DNA of 40,482 nucleotides from Pseudomonadota bacterium (GTDB lineage: Bacteria > Pseudomonadota > Alphaproteobacteria > Rhodospirillales > Magnetospirillaceae), in contig JAJXUO010000027.1 of NCBI GenBank assembly GCA_021782815.1, positions 1-40,482 of the forward strand, given 5' to 3'. Made by a program: the position numbers and the translations under genes. Below, piece after piece: positions 25,261-34,205 of this stretch (positions within the stretch are counted from its first letter, which is position 1; each line of letters starts with the position of its first letter). The notes below the pieces were generated by a model, which did no database searches, had not been told where the DNA came from, and worked only from the letters and a program-made list of their open reading frames with translations.

Positions 25261-26982
25261 ATGACGATACGGTTGAAGGTCATCATCGCGTTGACGGTCA
25301 TGCTGTTGGGCATGCTGTGTACCGGCGTCACCATTTTCCTGACTCTGCGGGCGCAGCAGCCGCTGCTGGCGCGGGCCGAGGCCGGGGTACGGCGCATGAA
25401 CGGCAATATGGTGCCGCTGGTGCAAAGTATCGACGGTCTCAAACTCGACGTGGCCCAGGTGCAGCAGTTCCTCACCGATGCCTCGGCCACCCATCATCTC
25501 GACAGTTTCGACGATGCCGATGTCTGGGCCCGCAAGTTCGCCGCCGATATGCGGGACGCCCGGCGCCAGGCCGCCGCCCTCGGCATGACGGAAACCGTGC
25601 GGGTGCTGGACGGGATGGCGGGACAATTTCCCGGCTACTACGCCCTGGGGCGCAAGATGGCCCATGTTTATATCGCCAGCGGCGTCGAGGCCGGCAATGT
25701 CCTGATGACCGGGTTCGACAAGATGTCGGACGATATGGATCACGGCAACGACCGTCTGCTGACCGAGGTGCGCGGCCGCTTGAGCCGGGAAGGCGTCGGA
25801 TTGTTGCGGGCGGCCCAGACCGCCCGCAGCTCGGGGCGAGATGCGATCTGGCTGCTGGCGCTGATCTTTACCGGCACCATCTGCGCCGGGCTGGTGGCGG
25901 CGGTCAGCTTAGGCGTGGTGATGGGGCGGGCCTTCGCCGGCCTGGCGGCGGATCTCGATACGGTGATGCATGACGGCACCGCGCCGTTCCGCCTGTCGGC
26001 CGAGCGGCGCGACGAGTTCGGCGGCATTGCCCGGGCGCTGGCGGTCTTCCGGCAGAAACAGGAGGAGGTGCGCCGCCTCGATGCGGTCAGCCGCAGCGAG
26101 CATGCCGATCAGGCCCGCCGCGCCGGTCGGATCGCCAGCCTGGCCGAGGCCTTTTTGAAAACCGCCACCGCTAGCCTGGATACGGTGGTGGCGGCGCTGG
26201 GGCGGCTGCGCGAAACCGCCAACGGCATGCACGGCGACGCCGAGACCACCAGCGGCCTGGCCCTGTCTTCGGCCACGGCGGCGGCGCAGGCCTCGTCCAA
26301 TGTGGAGACGGTGGCGTCGGCGGCCGAGGAACTTTCGGCCTCGGTGGCGGAAATCCGCCGCCAGGTGGATCAGTCGACACGGATCGCCACGGCCGCCGCC
26401 GTCGAGGCGGTGCAGGCCACCGATAAGGTGCGCGGGCTGGCCGAGGCGGCGCGCCGCATCGGCGACGTGGTGCAACTGATCAACGATATCGCCAGCCAGA
26501 CCAACCTTCTGGCCCTCAATGCCACCATCGAGGCGGCGCGGGCGGGCGAGGCCGGCAAAGGCTTCGCCGTGGTGGCGGGCGAGGTAAAGAACCTCGCCAA
26601 CCAGACGGCGCGGGCCACCGAGGAGATCGGCCAGCAGATCGCCGCCGTGCAGGGCGCCACCGACGAGGCGGTCGGCGCCATCGACGGCATCTCCGCCACC
26701 ATCCGCCGCATCGACGAGATCGGCGCCCTGGTGGCTCAGGCGGTGGATGGCCAGGGCCAAGCCACCAGCGAGATCGCCCGCAACGTTTTACAGGCGGCCG
26801 ACGGCACCCGCGTGGTCAGCCGCAATGTGGACGGGGTGCAAAAAGCCGCCGACGATACCCGCCAGGCCGCCACCGGCATGATGTCGGCCATGAACGATCT
26901 GGCCGCCCAATGCGACGTCCTGCGCGGACATGTGCAGACCTTCCTGGCCGACATCCGCGCCGATGACGCTGAGGTGCATTGA
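25261..26982 (+). CDS. Membrane methyl-accepting chemotaxis protein
   Basis: This 573-residue receptor has TM1 at about 6-28, a helical periplasmic sensor of about 165 residues, TM2 at about 198-220, HAMP (about 220-275) and a cytoplasmic signalling hairpin. The hairpin tip contains [20 protein letters not shown] and [22 protein letters not shown], cited by position about 410-455. The ATG at 25261 follows GGGGGGAC and places TM1 at the N-terminus; the longer frame adds 31 residues without a role. The ligand is unknown. The stop codon lies in an inverted repeat shared with the convergent caspase gene. Confidence 0.93.
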   Translation: MTIRLKVIIALTVMLLGMLCTGVTIFLTLRAQQPLLARAEAGVRRMNGNMVPLVQSIDGLKLDVAQVQQFLTDASATHHLDSFDDADVWARKFAADMRDARRQAAALGMTETVRVLDGMAGQFPGYYALGRKMAHVYIASGVEAGNVLMTGFDKMSDDMDHGNDRLLTEVRGRLSREGVGLLRAAQTARSSGRDAIWLLALIFTGTICAGLVAAVSLGVVMGRAFAGLAADLDTVMHDGTAPFRLSAERRDEFGGIARALAVFRQKQEEVRRLDAVSRSEHADQARRAGRIASLAEAFLKTATASLDTVVAALGRLRETANGMHGDAETTSGLALSSATAAAQASSNVETVASAAEELSASVAEIRRQVDQSTRIATAAAVEAVQATDKVRGLAEAARRIGDVVQLINDIASQTNLLALNATIEAARAGEAGKGFAVVAGEVKNLANQTARATEEIGQQIAAVQGATDEAVGAIDGISATIRRIDEIGALVAQAVDGQGQATSEIARNVLQAADGTRVVSRNVDGVQKAADDTRQAATGMMSAMNDLAAQCDVLRGHVQTFLADIRADDAEVH

Positions 26983-27017
26983 CGCGTTTTTGAGTCTTTT
27001 GTTTACGTCAATGCACC
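26973..27017. terminator. Bidirectional terminator-like hairpin
   Basis: GGTGCATTGACG (26973-26984) and CGTCAATGCACC (27006-27017) are perfect 12-bp complements with a T-rich 21-nt loop. It spans the chemoreceptor stop and lies between convergent genes. Confidence 0.6.
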
Positions 27018-27021
27018 GAGG

Positions 27022-28833
27022 TCAAGGGGTGGTGCCCAGGGACGACAGATAGGCCTTGGCGCGGGCGTCGCCCTGGTCGGCGGCCTTTTCGTACCAATGC
27101 GCCGCCGCGGTGAGGTCGGCGGCCACGCCCTGGCCGTACTGGTAGCACCAGCCCAGATTGCGCTGGGCCGGGGCATAGCCCTGTTCGGCGGCCTTGCGGT
27201 ACCATTGGGCGGCCTGGCTGGGGCTGACCGGGCTGCCGAAGCCCGAGGCATAAGCGTAGCCCACGGCGTTTTCAGCCTCGGCCAGGCCGTGCTGGGCGGC
27301 GGCGCGATACCAGCGCACCGCCGCGACCGGATCCTTGGCCACGCCGCGTCCCTGCTCGTAGAGACGGGCCAGGGCCAGCTGGGCCGCCGCCTCGTCCTGG
27401 CGGGCGGCCTTCTCGTACCAGCCGCGGGCCTCGGCATCGCTTTGGGCAAGGCCGTCCTGGCCTTGCGCGTAAAGATCGCCCAGCCGGGTCTGAGCCGGGC
27501 CATAACCGCGCTCGGCGGCCTTGCCGTACCAGTGTACGGCCTGGGCCGGATCGCGGGGCAGGCCCTTGCCGCTGTCGTAGGCGGCGGCCAGGGCGGCCTC
27601 GGCCTCGGGCACGCCGCCCTCGGCGGCGGCGGTGTAGGCCTTGTAGGCCTCGGGCAGGCGGGCGGCGGCCTCCAGGGCGCGGCCCAGCAGATAATCCACA
27701 TGGGGGGTGGCCGGGGCGGCGCGGCAGGCGGTGATGGCCTGGTCGGTATCGATGCGGTCCAGCGGCAGATCATGGCGCCGGGCGCCCTGGCCGCTTTGCG
27801 TGGCGGCCTCGCAATCGGCGGTCAGGCGGTGCTGGGCCTCGACGGTGAAGCGGCCGTTGGGGAAACGGGTGAGATATTCGTTGAGATCGATGGCGCGGGT
27901 GCTTTGCTTGACCTCGTCCCAGAAGGTGGCGTCGGCGTCGGCGGTCTGAACGGCGGGGGCGTTGCCGCGTCCGGCGAAATAGAACTGCCCCTCGATGGGC
28001 GAAACCGACAGCCAGGGCTGCTGGCGCCCCTTGGTGGCCTCCTTCACCTCCAGCCCCACCTCGTTGAAGGTGGCGAAAAGGTCCAGCCCCGGCTTGCGCA
28101 GCGCCGAGGCCAGGGCGGTGGTGTAGGGGCTGTCCTTGCCCAGGCCGTCCAGGGCCACGTTGTTGGGCTGGGTGGCGTAGCTGATCACCGTGCCGGCCGG
28201 GGCGGTCATCTGGCCGAGGCCGCCCGACAGGGCGCGGGTGCCGTTGCCCAGGGGATTGTTGCGGCAGGCGTCCAGCATGATGATGTTGAGGCGGTTGCCG
28301 GCCTGGGCCATTTCGTCCAGCACGTAGCCGATATCCACCAGTTCGTACTTGATGTCGGCCTCTTCCGAGATGGAGGCCGAAACCGGCACCAGGTAATTCT
28401 CGCCGTTGGCCTGGATGCCGTGGCCGGAATAGTAGAACAGCCCGATGGCGCCGCCCTTGAGGGCGCGGCCGAAGTCGCGGATGCTGTTTTCCATGGTGGT
28501 CTTATCGGCGTCCAGCACCGGGCCGCCGCCGATCAGGGTGAAGCCCAGATCATGCAGGGTGGAGGCCATCAGCCGGGCGTCGTTGTCGGAATTGGCCAGG
28601 GCGGGCACGGCGCGGTAGGCGCCGTTGCCGATGACCAGGGCCACCCGCCGTTCGGCCTGCGGGGCCGGCGCCGCCGGCGTGGCGGCCTTGACGGCCGTTG
28701 TCGCCGGTGTGACGGCCGCTGGCGCGGGTGTCGCCGGAGGGGCGGCGGGGGCGGCGATCGCCGGATCCCGCACCAGGGTCAAGACGGCCAGCGCCGCCAC
28801 CGTCAGCCGAAGCCCTGCCATGAAACCACGCAT
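27022..28833 (-). CDS. Exported caspase-like (C14) protein with Sel1 repeats
   Basis: This 603-residue protein has a signal peptide (cleavage probably near AIAAPA, residue 28) and a Pro/Ala linker. The caspase-fold domain (about 62-280) carries His138 (YYSGHGIQ) and Cys190 (IMLDACRNNP). A spacer follows, then five Sel1 repeats (about 425-600) with the recurring AxxWYxKAAxxG motif. Prokaryotic caspase homologues cleave after basic residues and Sel1 repeats bind proteins, so a periplasmic protease or scaffold is likely. The substrate is not indicated. The MRGFMAGL start gives a clean signal sequence. It is divergent from the zinc-ribbon gene. Confidence 0.88.
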   Translation of the reverse strand: MRGFMAGLRLTVAALAVLTLVRDPAIAAPAAPPATPAPAAVTPATTAVKAATPAAPAPQAERRVALVIGNGAYRAVPALANSDNDARLMASTLHDLGFTLIGGGPVLDADKTTMENSIRDFGRALKGGAIGLFYYSGHGIQANGENYLVPVSASISEEADIKYELVDIGYVLDEMAQAGNRLNIIMLDACRNNPLGNGTRALSGGLGQMTAPAGTVISYATQPNNVALDGLGKDSPYTTALASALRKPGLDLFATFNEVGLEVKEATKGRQQPWLSVSPIEGQFYFAGRGNAPAVQTADADATFWDEVKQSTRAIDLNEYLTRFPNGRFTVEAQHRLTADCEAATQSGQGARRHDLPLDRIDTDQAITACRAAPATPHVDYLLGRALEAAARLPEAYKAYTAAAEGGVPEAEAALAAAYDSGKGLPRDPAQAVHWYGKAAERGYGPAQTRLGDLYAQGQDGLAQSDAEARGWYEKAARQDEAAAQLALARLYEQGRGVAKDPVAAVRWYRAAAQHGLAEAENAVGYAYASGFGSPVSPSQAAQWYRKAAEQGYAPAQRNLGWCYQYGQGVAADLTAAAHWYEKAADQGDARAKAYLSSLGTTP

Positions 28834-29014
28834 CGTTCCGCGCTCGGAGTTTGTGGAAAAGGGCGTCATGCTAAGAGCAATGGCGGATTTTTTCAATTGC
28901 GCACCGCAGCGCATCTGCCGTGTGCTGGCGGCAGCCCTCGATTTTTTCCCCGTGGCTTTTCCGCCGGGGCGGCGATATGACTCTTCCACCCTATCCTGGC
29001 AGGAGCAAACCGCC

Positions 29015-29797
29015 GTGAATTGCCCGTTCTGCGACGAGGAAATCAAGGACAAGGCCCTGGTCTGCAAACATTGCGGCCGGGATTTGAGCCTGCTGCGTCC
29101 GGTTTTGGATCGCTTCGCCCAGATGGAGGCGCGGCTGGAAAGCCTGGAGGCGGCCATGCATCGGGTGGGCAGCCATGTGGACGCGGCGCGCACCGCGCGG
29201 CCCTTGCAGATGAGCGCGGCGCCGCTGCCGCTGGCCCTGCCGGTGGCCCGCGATATTCTGCTGCCGCTGCTGGCGGCGCTGCTGCTTTATCTGGCGCATC
29301 TGCTGATCGTCGGCGTCTGGGATCTCAATCCCTGGTGGCTGCGGGTGCTGTCGGTGCTGCTGCCGCTGCCGTTCGGCTGGTACCACGCCCGCTCCATTCG
29401 CGCCACCCTGGTGGCGGCGGTGGTCATCGCCGCCCTGTCGATCTACGGCATGCTGGTGACCACCAGCCTGATCGATCATGTGCCGGTCCTGCCGCAAAAC
29501 GGGCATGACTGGCTGGAGGTGGCGGAGTTCGCCGCCAGTATCGGTTTCAGCTATCTCACCGGCAGCCAGCTGGGCGGCTGGCTGCGCCGCCGCCGCGGTC
29601 CCGACGAGGAATCGCTGGCTTTCGAGCTGGCCACCATGCTGGCCCGCCATTCCGCCACCAAGGGCGAAACGGCGGGCGGCTTGCGCCTGCGCATCGAAAG
29701 CCTGGCCAATTACATCAACATCATCACCGTGCTGCTGACGGCGGCGGGCACGCTGATCACCGGCATCATCAAATTCTTACCGGGCATCGGCTCATAA
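29015..29797 (+). CDS. Zinc-ribbon membrane protein
   Basis: A 260-residue protein starting at a GTG 9 bases after AGGAG. It opens with a zinc ribbon (CPFC then CKHC, residues 3-20) and a short coiled-coil-like helix (about 30-55). Four or five membrane spans follow (about 75-160 and 235-255), including LLPLLAALLLYLAHLLIVGV read by position. The C-terminal span follows an acidic/basic linker. No family name was recognised. It is divergent from the caspase-like gene. Confidence 0.75.
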   Translation: MNCPFCDEEIKDKALVCKHCGRDLSLLRPVLDRFAQMEARLESLEAAMHRVGSHVDAARTARPLQMSAAPLPLALPVARDILLPLLAALLLYLAHLLIVGVWDLNPWWLRVLSVLLPLPFGWYHARSIRATLVAAVVIAALSIYGMLVTTSLIDHVPVLPQNGHDWLEVAEFAASIGFSYLTGSQLGGWLRRRRGPDEESLAFELATMLARHSATKGETAGGLRLRIESLANYINIITVLLTAAGTLITGIIKFLPGIGS

Positions 29798-29812
29798 GCC
29801 TGATGCCCGGTA
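29778..29812 (+). terminator. Hairpin over the 3' end of the zinc-ribbon gene
   Basis: TACCGGGCATCGGCT pairs with AGCCTGATGCCCGGTA with one bulged base and a 4-nt loop. It overlaps the stop codon and has no long T-run. Confidence 0.5.
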
Positions 29813-29830
29813 CGATGACGGGGGAAGGGA

Positions 29831-30289
29831 TCAGCGGGCGGCGTTCAGGGTGACGACGGTGCTGCCCATATGGCCGTCGCTATCTTCCACCTGCACGCGC
29901 AGCTCATGCACGCCGGCGGGGATCTCCGCCTTGCTCATGTCGATGCCCTGGGCGGTGATGTAGGGCTTCAAGCGCGGCGTCAGATCCACATGCGGGCTTT
30001 TCAGATAGGTGACGCGCACCGACGCGGTGTCCACCTTGGCGCCGCCATGGGCCTGGAACAGGATATGGAAATCGAAGGGCTTGCCGGCGGCGATGGTGCC
30101 GGACGGCAGTTCCGGACGGATGGTGGGGCCGCGGGTGATGCCGCGGGTGGCGCCCAGGACCGAACTGTCGTTGGGCAGCTTGGCCTCGGAGGCGGAAATC
30201 AGCGGATCGGCGAAGGCCGGAACGCTGGCGATGCTGACGAGAGCGGCCACGGCGGCCGCGGTCAGACGAGCGGAGCGAACTGTAAACAC
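29831..30289 (-). CDS. Exported protein of unknown function
   Basis: A 152-residue protein with a clear signal peptide (residues 1-27, ending PAFADP). The mature part of about 125 residues is rich in beta-strand patterns (FDFHILFQAHGG, VRVTYLKS, ELRVQVEDSDG), consistent with a small immunoglobulin-like sandwich. The start is GTG, with GAGAGG about 9 bases upstream. It does not resemble an enzyme. It lies downstream of the AraC gene on the same strand with a 105-bp gap, so co-transcription is possible but not shown. Confidence 0.65.
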   Translation of the reverse strand: MFTVRSARLTAAAVAALVSIASVPAFADPLISASEAKLPNDSSVLGATRGITRGPTIRPELPSGTIAAGKPFDFHILFQAHGGAKVDTASVRVTYLKSPHVDLTPRLKPYITAQGIDMSKAEIPAGVHELRVQVEDSDGHMGSTVVTLNAAR

Positions 30290-30394
30290 GGGGGAAGACC
30301 TCTCGCGGATGAAACAAGGCGGGCGGATGCCCGATGGCTATATAGTGCGCCAGGGAGTGGCCGCATCGTCAATGGTGGTTTTTTGGCGCATGGC

Positions 30395-31237
30395 TCATCC
30401 GCGCGGAATGCGGTGGTGGGCCATGCCCAGATAATCGCTGGGCGGAGCCCCCAGCACGCGTTTGAACATGGTGGAAAAGGCGGCGATGCTGTCGTAGCCC
30501 AGATCCAGGGCGACGCTGGTCACCGCCTCGCCGTCGGCCAGCCGGGGCAGGGCGGCGAACAGACAGGCCTGCTGGCGCCAGGCGGCCAGGCCCAGGCCGG
30601 TTTCGCGGCGGAACAGCCGGGTGAAGGTGCTGCGGCTCATGGCCAGACGGTCGGCCCACAGATCGATGGTGGTGTGCGGCGAGGGGGCGTCGAGAAAGTC
30701 GCGGCACAGGGCCGCCAGCCGTTCGTCGCGGGGCAGGGGCAGGCCCAGCGGCTTTTCCGGCAGGCGCACGATCTCCTCCTTCAGCAGGGCCATGATCAGT
30801 TCGTCGCGGCGGCAGGTGCCGTCGCGCAGCGGAATGGCCACCGCCTCCACGATCAGGCTGCGCATGAGATCGGTCATGCCCACCACCCGGCTGGCGCGGG
30901 GCAGTTCGGCCAGGGCGTCGGGCCGCACGAACAGCGAGCGCATGCGCACGGCGCCATGGCGGGGGCCGTGCGCCTCCACCGCGTGCTCGACATGGGGCGG
31001 AATCCATAAGGCGTGATCGGGGGGGATCAGCCAACGCCCTTCGCCGGTGGTGACGATGACGGCGCCGCTCCAGGCATAAAGCAGCTGGGCGCGGCTGTGA
31101 CTGTGGCGCGGCACGGTTTCATGGGCGTCGTAATCGGCGGCCACCGGCACCAGCGGGCCGTCCACCTCCTCCAGCCAGCGGATGCGCTCGGCATGGCGGC
31201 TCAAGGGCGGCGGCGCTTTCGAGGAAAACATGCCCAT
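30395..31237 (-). CDS. AraC-family transcriptional regulator with cupin sensor domain
   Basis: A protein of about 280 residues. The N-terminal cupin-like domain (about 35-130) includes HSHSRAQLLYAWSG and WIPPHVEHAVEAHG. The C-terminal AraC double helix-turn-helix (about 180-275) reads DRLAMSRSTFTRLFRRETG then VALDLGYDSIAAFSTMFKRVLG. The ATG at 31237 is preferred, with ATG 31231 as the alternative. It is divergent from the fsr efflux gene and probably controls it. MITE copy B has inserted between them, 80 bp upstream of this start. Confidence 0.88.
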   Translation of the reverse strand: MGMFSSKAPPPLSRHAERIRWLEEVDGPLVPVAADYDAHETVPRHSHSRAQLLYAWSGAVIVTTGEGRWLIPPDHALWIPPHVEHAVEAHGPRHGAVRMRSLFVRPDALAELPRASRVVGMTDLMRSLIVEAVAIPLRDGTCRRDELIMALLKEEIVRLPEKPLGLPLPRDERLAALCRDFLDAPSPHTTIDLWADRLAMSRSTFTRLFRRETGLGLAAWRQQACLFAALPRLADGEAVTSVALDLGYDSIAAFSTMFKRVLGAPPSDYLGMAHHRIPRG

Positions 31238-31316
31238 GATCTCTGCCCCACTTGCGAAACAACAAGAGCATCTCACGAATGCAGGTCCAACCGCAAATGA
31301 CTATCATACGGGATAA

Positions 31317-31488
31317 TACCAAGTCGCGGTGAGTTTGACTCATCGCGACGCCGGTTAGGAGCAAGGCGACGCGCGCCTGATGGCGCGGTGAGGCAAAGCG
31401 CGCCATCAGGCACGACGCCAAGGGTTTCGGAGAAACCCGCCCGGCGCATGAGGGTGCAGTGATCGGTTCCGATCACTGCAATTTGGTA
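31317..31488 (-). mobile_element. MITE-like 172-bp element, copy B
   Basis: Reverse orientation and identical to copy A over all 172 bases. It is flanked by the direct repeat TAA (31314-31316 and 31489-31491). It occupies the divergent promoter region between the AraC gene and fsr. Its right end and the TAA repeat together form TATAAG, a -10-like hexamer. Confidence 0.85.
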
Positions 31489-31521
31489 TAAGATCAAGGG
31501 CGGTGCTTTTTCCGCCCGGTC

Positions 31522-32754
31522 ATGGAGTGTTCCCTGTTGAGCGAGAAGAGCAGCGCGGGCGCGGTCGCCATATCGGCCGGAACCACCGTTTTCCCCATCA
31601 TCGCCGCCATCAGTTTCTGCCATATGCTGAACGATATGATGCAGTCCATGCTGGTGGCCATCTATCCCATGCTGAAAGCCAATTACGGTCTTAGCTTCGC
31701 CGAGATCGGCATGATCACTTTCACCTTCCAGCTCACCGCCTCGCTGCTGCAGCCTGTGGTCGGCTTTTATACCGACAAGCGCTCCCAGCCCTATTCGCTG
31801 TCCATCGCCATAGGCTTCACCCTGGTGGGCCTGTTGCTGCTGGCGGCGGTGCATCATTACCTGCTGCTGTTGCTGGCCGCCGGTCTGGTGGGGATGGGCT
31901 CGTCGGTGTTCCATCCGGAATCCTCGCGGGTGGCCCGCATGGCCTCGGGCGGGCGCCTCGGCCTGGCCCAGTCGCTGTTCCAGGTGGGCGGCTATTCCGG
32001 CACCGCCCTCGGGCCGCTGCTGGCCGCCTTTATCATCGCGCCGCGCGGCCAGTCCAGCGTGGCCTGGTTCTCGGGCGCGGCCCTGGTGGCCATGCTGGTG
32101 CTGTGGCAGGTGGGGCATTGGTACAAGGAGCATCATGCCCGGCAGGCCCGCAAGGCGGCGCTGTCGCTCAAGGTGCCGCTGCCGCGGGCCCGCGTCGGCC
32201 TGGCCCTGGCGGTGCTCTGCCTGCTGATCTTCTCCAAGCATGTCTACATGGTCAGCCTGTCCAGCTACTACACCTTCTACCTCATGCATAAATTCGCCCT
32301 GTCGGTGCGCGATGCCCAGTTTCTGCTGTTCCTGTTCCTGGGGGCGGTGGCGGCGGGCACCCTGGTGGGCGGGCCGCTGGGCGACCGTTACGGCCGCAAA
32401 TACGTGATCTGGGGCTCGATCCTGGGGGTGCTGCCCTTCACCCTGGCCCTGCCTTACGCCAATCTCTACTGGACGGCGGCGCTCACGGTGATCATCGGGC
32501 TGATCCTGTCCTCGGCTTTCTCGGCCATCATCGTCTTCGCCCAGGAACTGGTGCCGGGCCGGGTGGGGACCGTCGCCGGGCTGTTCTTCGGTCTGGCGTT
32601 CGGCATCGCCGGTATCGGCGCCGCCGTGCTGGGGGTGATCGCCGACGCCCGGGGCATCGATTACGTCTACAAGCTCTGCTCGTTCCTGCCGTTGCTGGGC
32701 CTGCTGACGGTGTTTTTGCCCGATATGAAGAAGCTGCAGGCGAAGGCCGCCTGA
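31522..32754 (+). CDS. fsr: MFS efflux transporter, fosmidomycin-resistance (Fsr) type
   Basis: A 410-residue transporter with 12 predicted spans. It matches E. coli Fsr closely in recalled motifs: HMLNDMMQSMLVAIYPML, TFQLTASLLQPVVGFYTDK, GSSVFHPESSRVARMASGG, SLFQVGGYSGTALGPLLAA, IFSKHVYMVSLSSYYTFYLM and RKYVIWGSILGVLPFTLALP. Fsr proteins expel fosmidomycin and some other compounds; the natural substrate is unknown. ATG 31522 has a weak ribosome site; TTG 31537 has GGAG 7 bases upstream and may be the real start. It is divergent from an AraC regulator, with MITE copy B in the gap. Confidence 0.94.
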   Translation: MECSLLSEKSSAGAVAISAGTTVFPIIAAISFCHMLNDMMQSMLVAIYPMLKANYGLSFAEIGMITFTFQLTASLLQPVVGFYTDKRSQPYSLSIAIGFTLVGLLLLAAVHHYLLLLLAAGLVGMGSSVFHPESSRVARMASGGRLGLAQSLFQVGGYSGTALGPLLAAFIIAPRGQSSVAWFSGAALVAMLVLWQVGHWYKEHHARQARKAALSLKVPLPRARVGLALAVLCLLIFSKHVYMVSLSSYYTFYLMHKFALSVRDAQFLLFLFLGAVAAGTLVGGPLGDRYGRKYVIWGSILGVLPFTLALPYANLYWTAALTVIIGLILSSAFSAIIVFAQELVPGRVGTVAGLFFGLAFGIAGIGAAVLGVIADARGIDYVYKLCSFLPLLGLLTVFLPDMKKLQAKAA

Positions 32755-32777
32755 AAGCGGCGGATCTTGTGCGTCGG

Positions 32778-32812
32778 AAAACCGGCGGCCGGGCATGGCC
32801 GCCGGTTTTTTT
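32778..32812 (+). terminator. Terminator after fsr
   Basis: AAAACCGGCGGCC pairs with GGCCGCCGGTTTT across a short loop and is followed by further T. Confidence 0.9.
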
Positions 32813-32875
32813 GAGCGCCCCTTACCCGGAATTACCTTATTCTGTCCGGGAAGAACAATCGAAGGGTGCCCCAGC

Positions 32876-34048
32876 ATGACCCCGCCGGACATCTTGTCGG
32901 ACCGCCGCCGTTTCGAGGATCTGGTAGGCGCCCTGCTGCGCAACGGCGGCGAGGGTAGCTACGGCAAGCTGCATCTGGTGTGCATCCAAAGCATGGTGGA
33001 CCTGGGGCCGCGCGGCGCCGAGACGGAAACGCTGCTGGCCAAGGCGGTATCCATTACCGAACAGATCCTGCGCCGTCGTCTGAGCGGCACAGATGCCTGC
33101 CTGCGCCTGGCCGAAGGGCAATATCTACTGTTGTTTCCCAATCAAAGCGCGGCGGAGGGGCATGTGCGGGCCATGGCGCTGAGCCAGGAGATCCGCCAGC
33201 ATCTGGTGGGCGGTTCGGAGATCGGCCTCGACGTGGTGGCGCAGATGGTGCCGCTATCGCAGTTGCAGGCGGTGGACGGCGAGGATCTGGTGGCGCGCAT
33301 GGATGCCGCCGCCCGCCTGGCCGCTCAGCCGCACGGATTGCATCTGTCGGTGGAGTTCCAGGGGGTCTGGGACGGCAAACATCAGCGCCTGATCGGCAAC
33401 CGCGCCCGTATCCGCCGCGATTTCGGCGGCCAGGTGATGTATGAGGCCGCCACCCTGTTCGCCGGAAACGAGGATCCCCTGGCCCTCGACGTCAACGAGG
33501 CGCTGGTTCATGCCGCCGGCGGTTATGGCGCGGATCGCGGCGTGCTGTTTCTGCCGCTGGCGGTCAATGGCGCCGTTCTGGAGGCGCCGGGAGCGTTGGA
33601 GCGGGCGGTGACGGCGGTATCGGCCCGGAATGCCGGGCATGTGGTGTTCGAGCTGAGCGGCACCATCGCGCAGCTGCCCCGGCATCAGCTGCGCGAGGTG
33701 GTGCGGCTATGCCGGGCGCGGGGCGGCAAGGCGGGGGTGCGCATGATGCCCGACCGCGATACCGCGCGGGTGTTGCGCGAGGCCGGAGTGGAGTTTCTGT
33801 GCATCAATACCCTGCAGGCCCGGCAGGCCGGGTTCACCGATCTGGCCGTTCAGGCTCTGTTGACGGTGGTGGCGCGCGATACCGCCGATTTCGGTTTTCA
33901 TCTTTGCCTGTGGAACGCCGATACTGGCCAGGAGGTGAAATACGGTCAGCGGGTAGGGTTTCATTTCTTTTCCGGAGCGGTGATCTCGCCCTCGCTGCCC
34001 CTGGCGGCGCCGCCCCGCCTGTTGCAGGGTTGGCAGATCTACACCTGA
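32876..34048 (+). CDS. Degenerate GGDEF/EAL-like protein
   Basis: A 390-residue protein. The N-terminal part (about 25-150) has the spacing of a GGDEF domain, including TDACLRLAEGQYLLLFPN where active enzymes read R-x-GGDEF-x-x-x-x. The GGDEF signature is lost (LAEGQY), so cyclase activity is unlikely. The C-terminal part (about 205-390) resembles a TIM-barrel EAL domain with VVFELSGT in the region of the LxLxE strand, but the catalytic acidic set and the EAL signature are not visible. It may bind a nucleotide or a protein partner without catalysis. It stands alone after the fsr terminator. Family membership is tentative. Confidence 0.55.
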   Translation: MTPPDILSDRRRFEDLVGALLRNGGEGSYGKLHLVCIQSMVDLGPRGAETETLLAKAVSITEQILRRRLSGTDACLRLAEGQYLLLFPNQSAAEGHVRAMALSQEIRQHLVGGSEIGLDVVAQMVPLSQLQAVDGEDLVARMDAAARLAAQPHGLHLSVEFQGVWDGKHQRLIGNRARIRRDFGGQVMYEAATLFAGNEDPLALDVNEALVHAAGGYGADRGVLFLPLAVNGAVLEAPGALERAVTAVSARNAGHVVFELSGTIAQLPRHQLREVVRLCRARGGKAGVRMMPDRDTARVLREAGVEFLCINTLQARQAGFTDLAVQALLTVVARDTADFGFHLCLWNADTGQEVKYGQRVGFHFFSGAVISPSLPLAAPPRLLQGWQIYT

Positions 34049-34050
34049 GG

Positions 34051-34090
34051 CCTCGTTTATTATTTTATTGATTATCAATGCGATACGAGG
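34051..34090 (+). terminator. AT-rich stem-loop after the GGDEF/EAL-like gene
   Basis: CCTCGT (34051-34056) pairs with ACGAGG (34085-34090), and an inner TTGAT/ATCAA stem lies in the loop. The surrounding 150 bp is AT-rich compared with the window. The terminator role is tentative. Confidence 0.35.
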
Positions 34091-34143
34091 GCTCGGAGAA
34101 AATACCAATATTTTTTTCATATTTTTTGATAAAATTAAATCCA

Positions 34144-34174
34144 TTGACATATCCCCCACAATCTTCTGTATAGT
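34144..34174 (+). promoter_or_regulatory. Candidate promoter of the single-domain response regulator
   Basis: TTGACA (34144-34149) and TATAGT (34169-34174) are separated by 19 bp, inside an AT-rich segment 30-60 bp upstream of the ATG at 34206. The spacing is longer than ideal. Confidence 0.5.
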
Positions 34175-34205
34175 TCGTCGCTTTTGCAATGCAGGGAGGG
34201 AGTGG

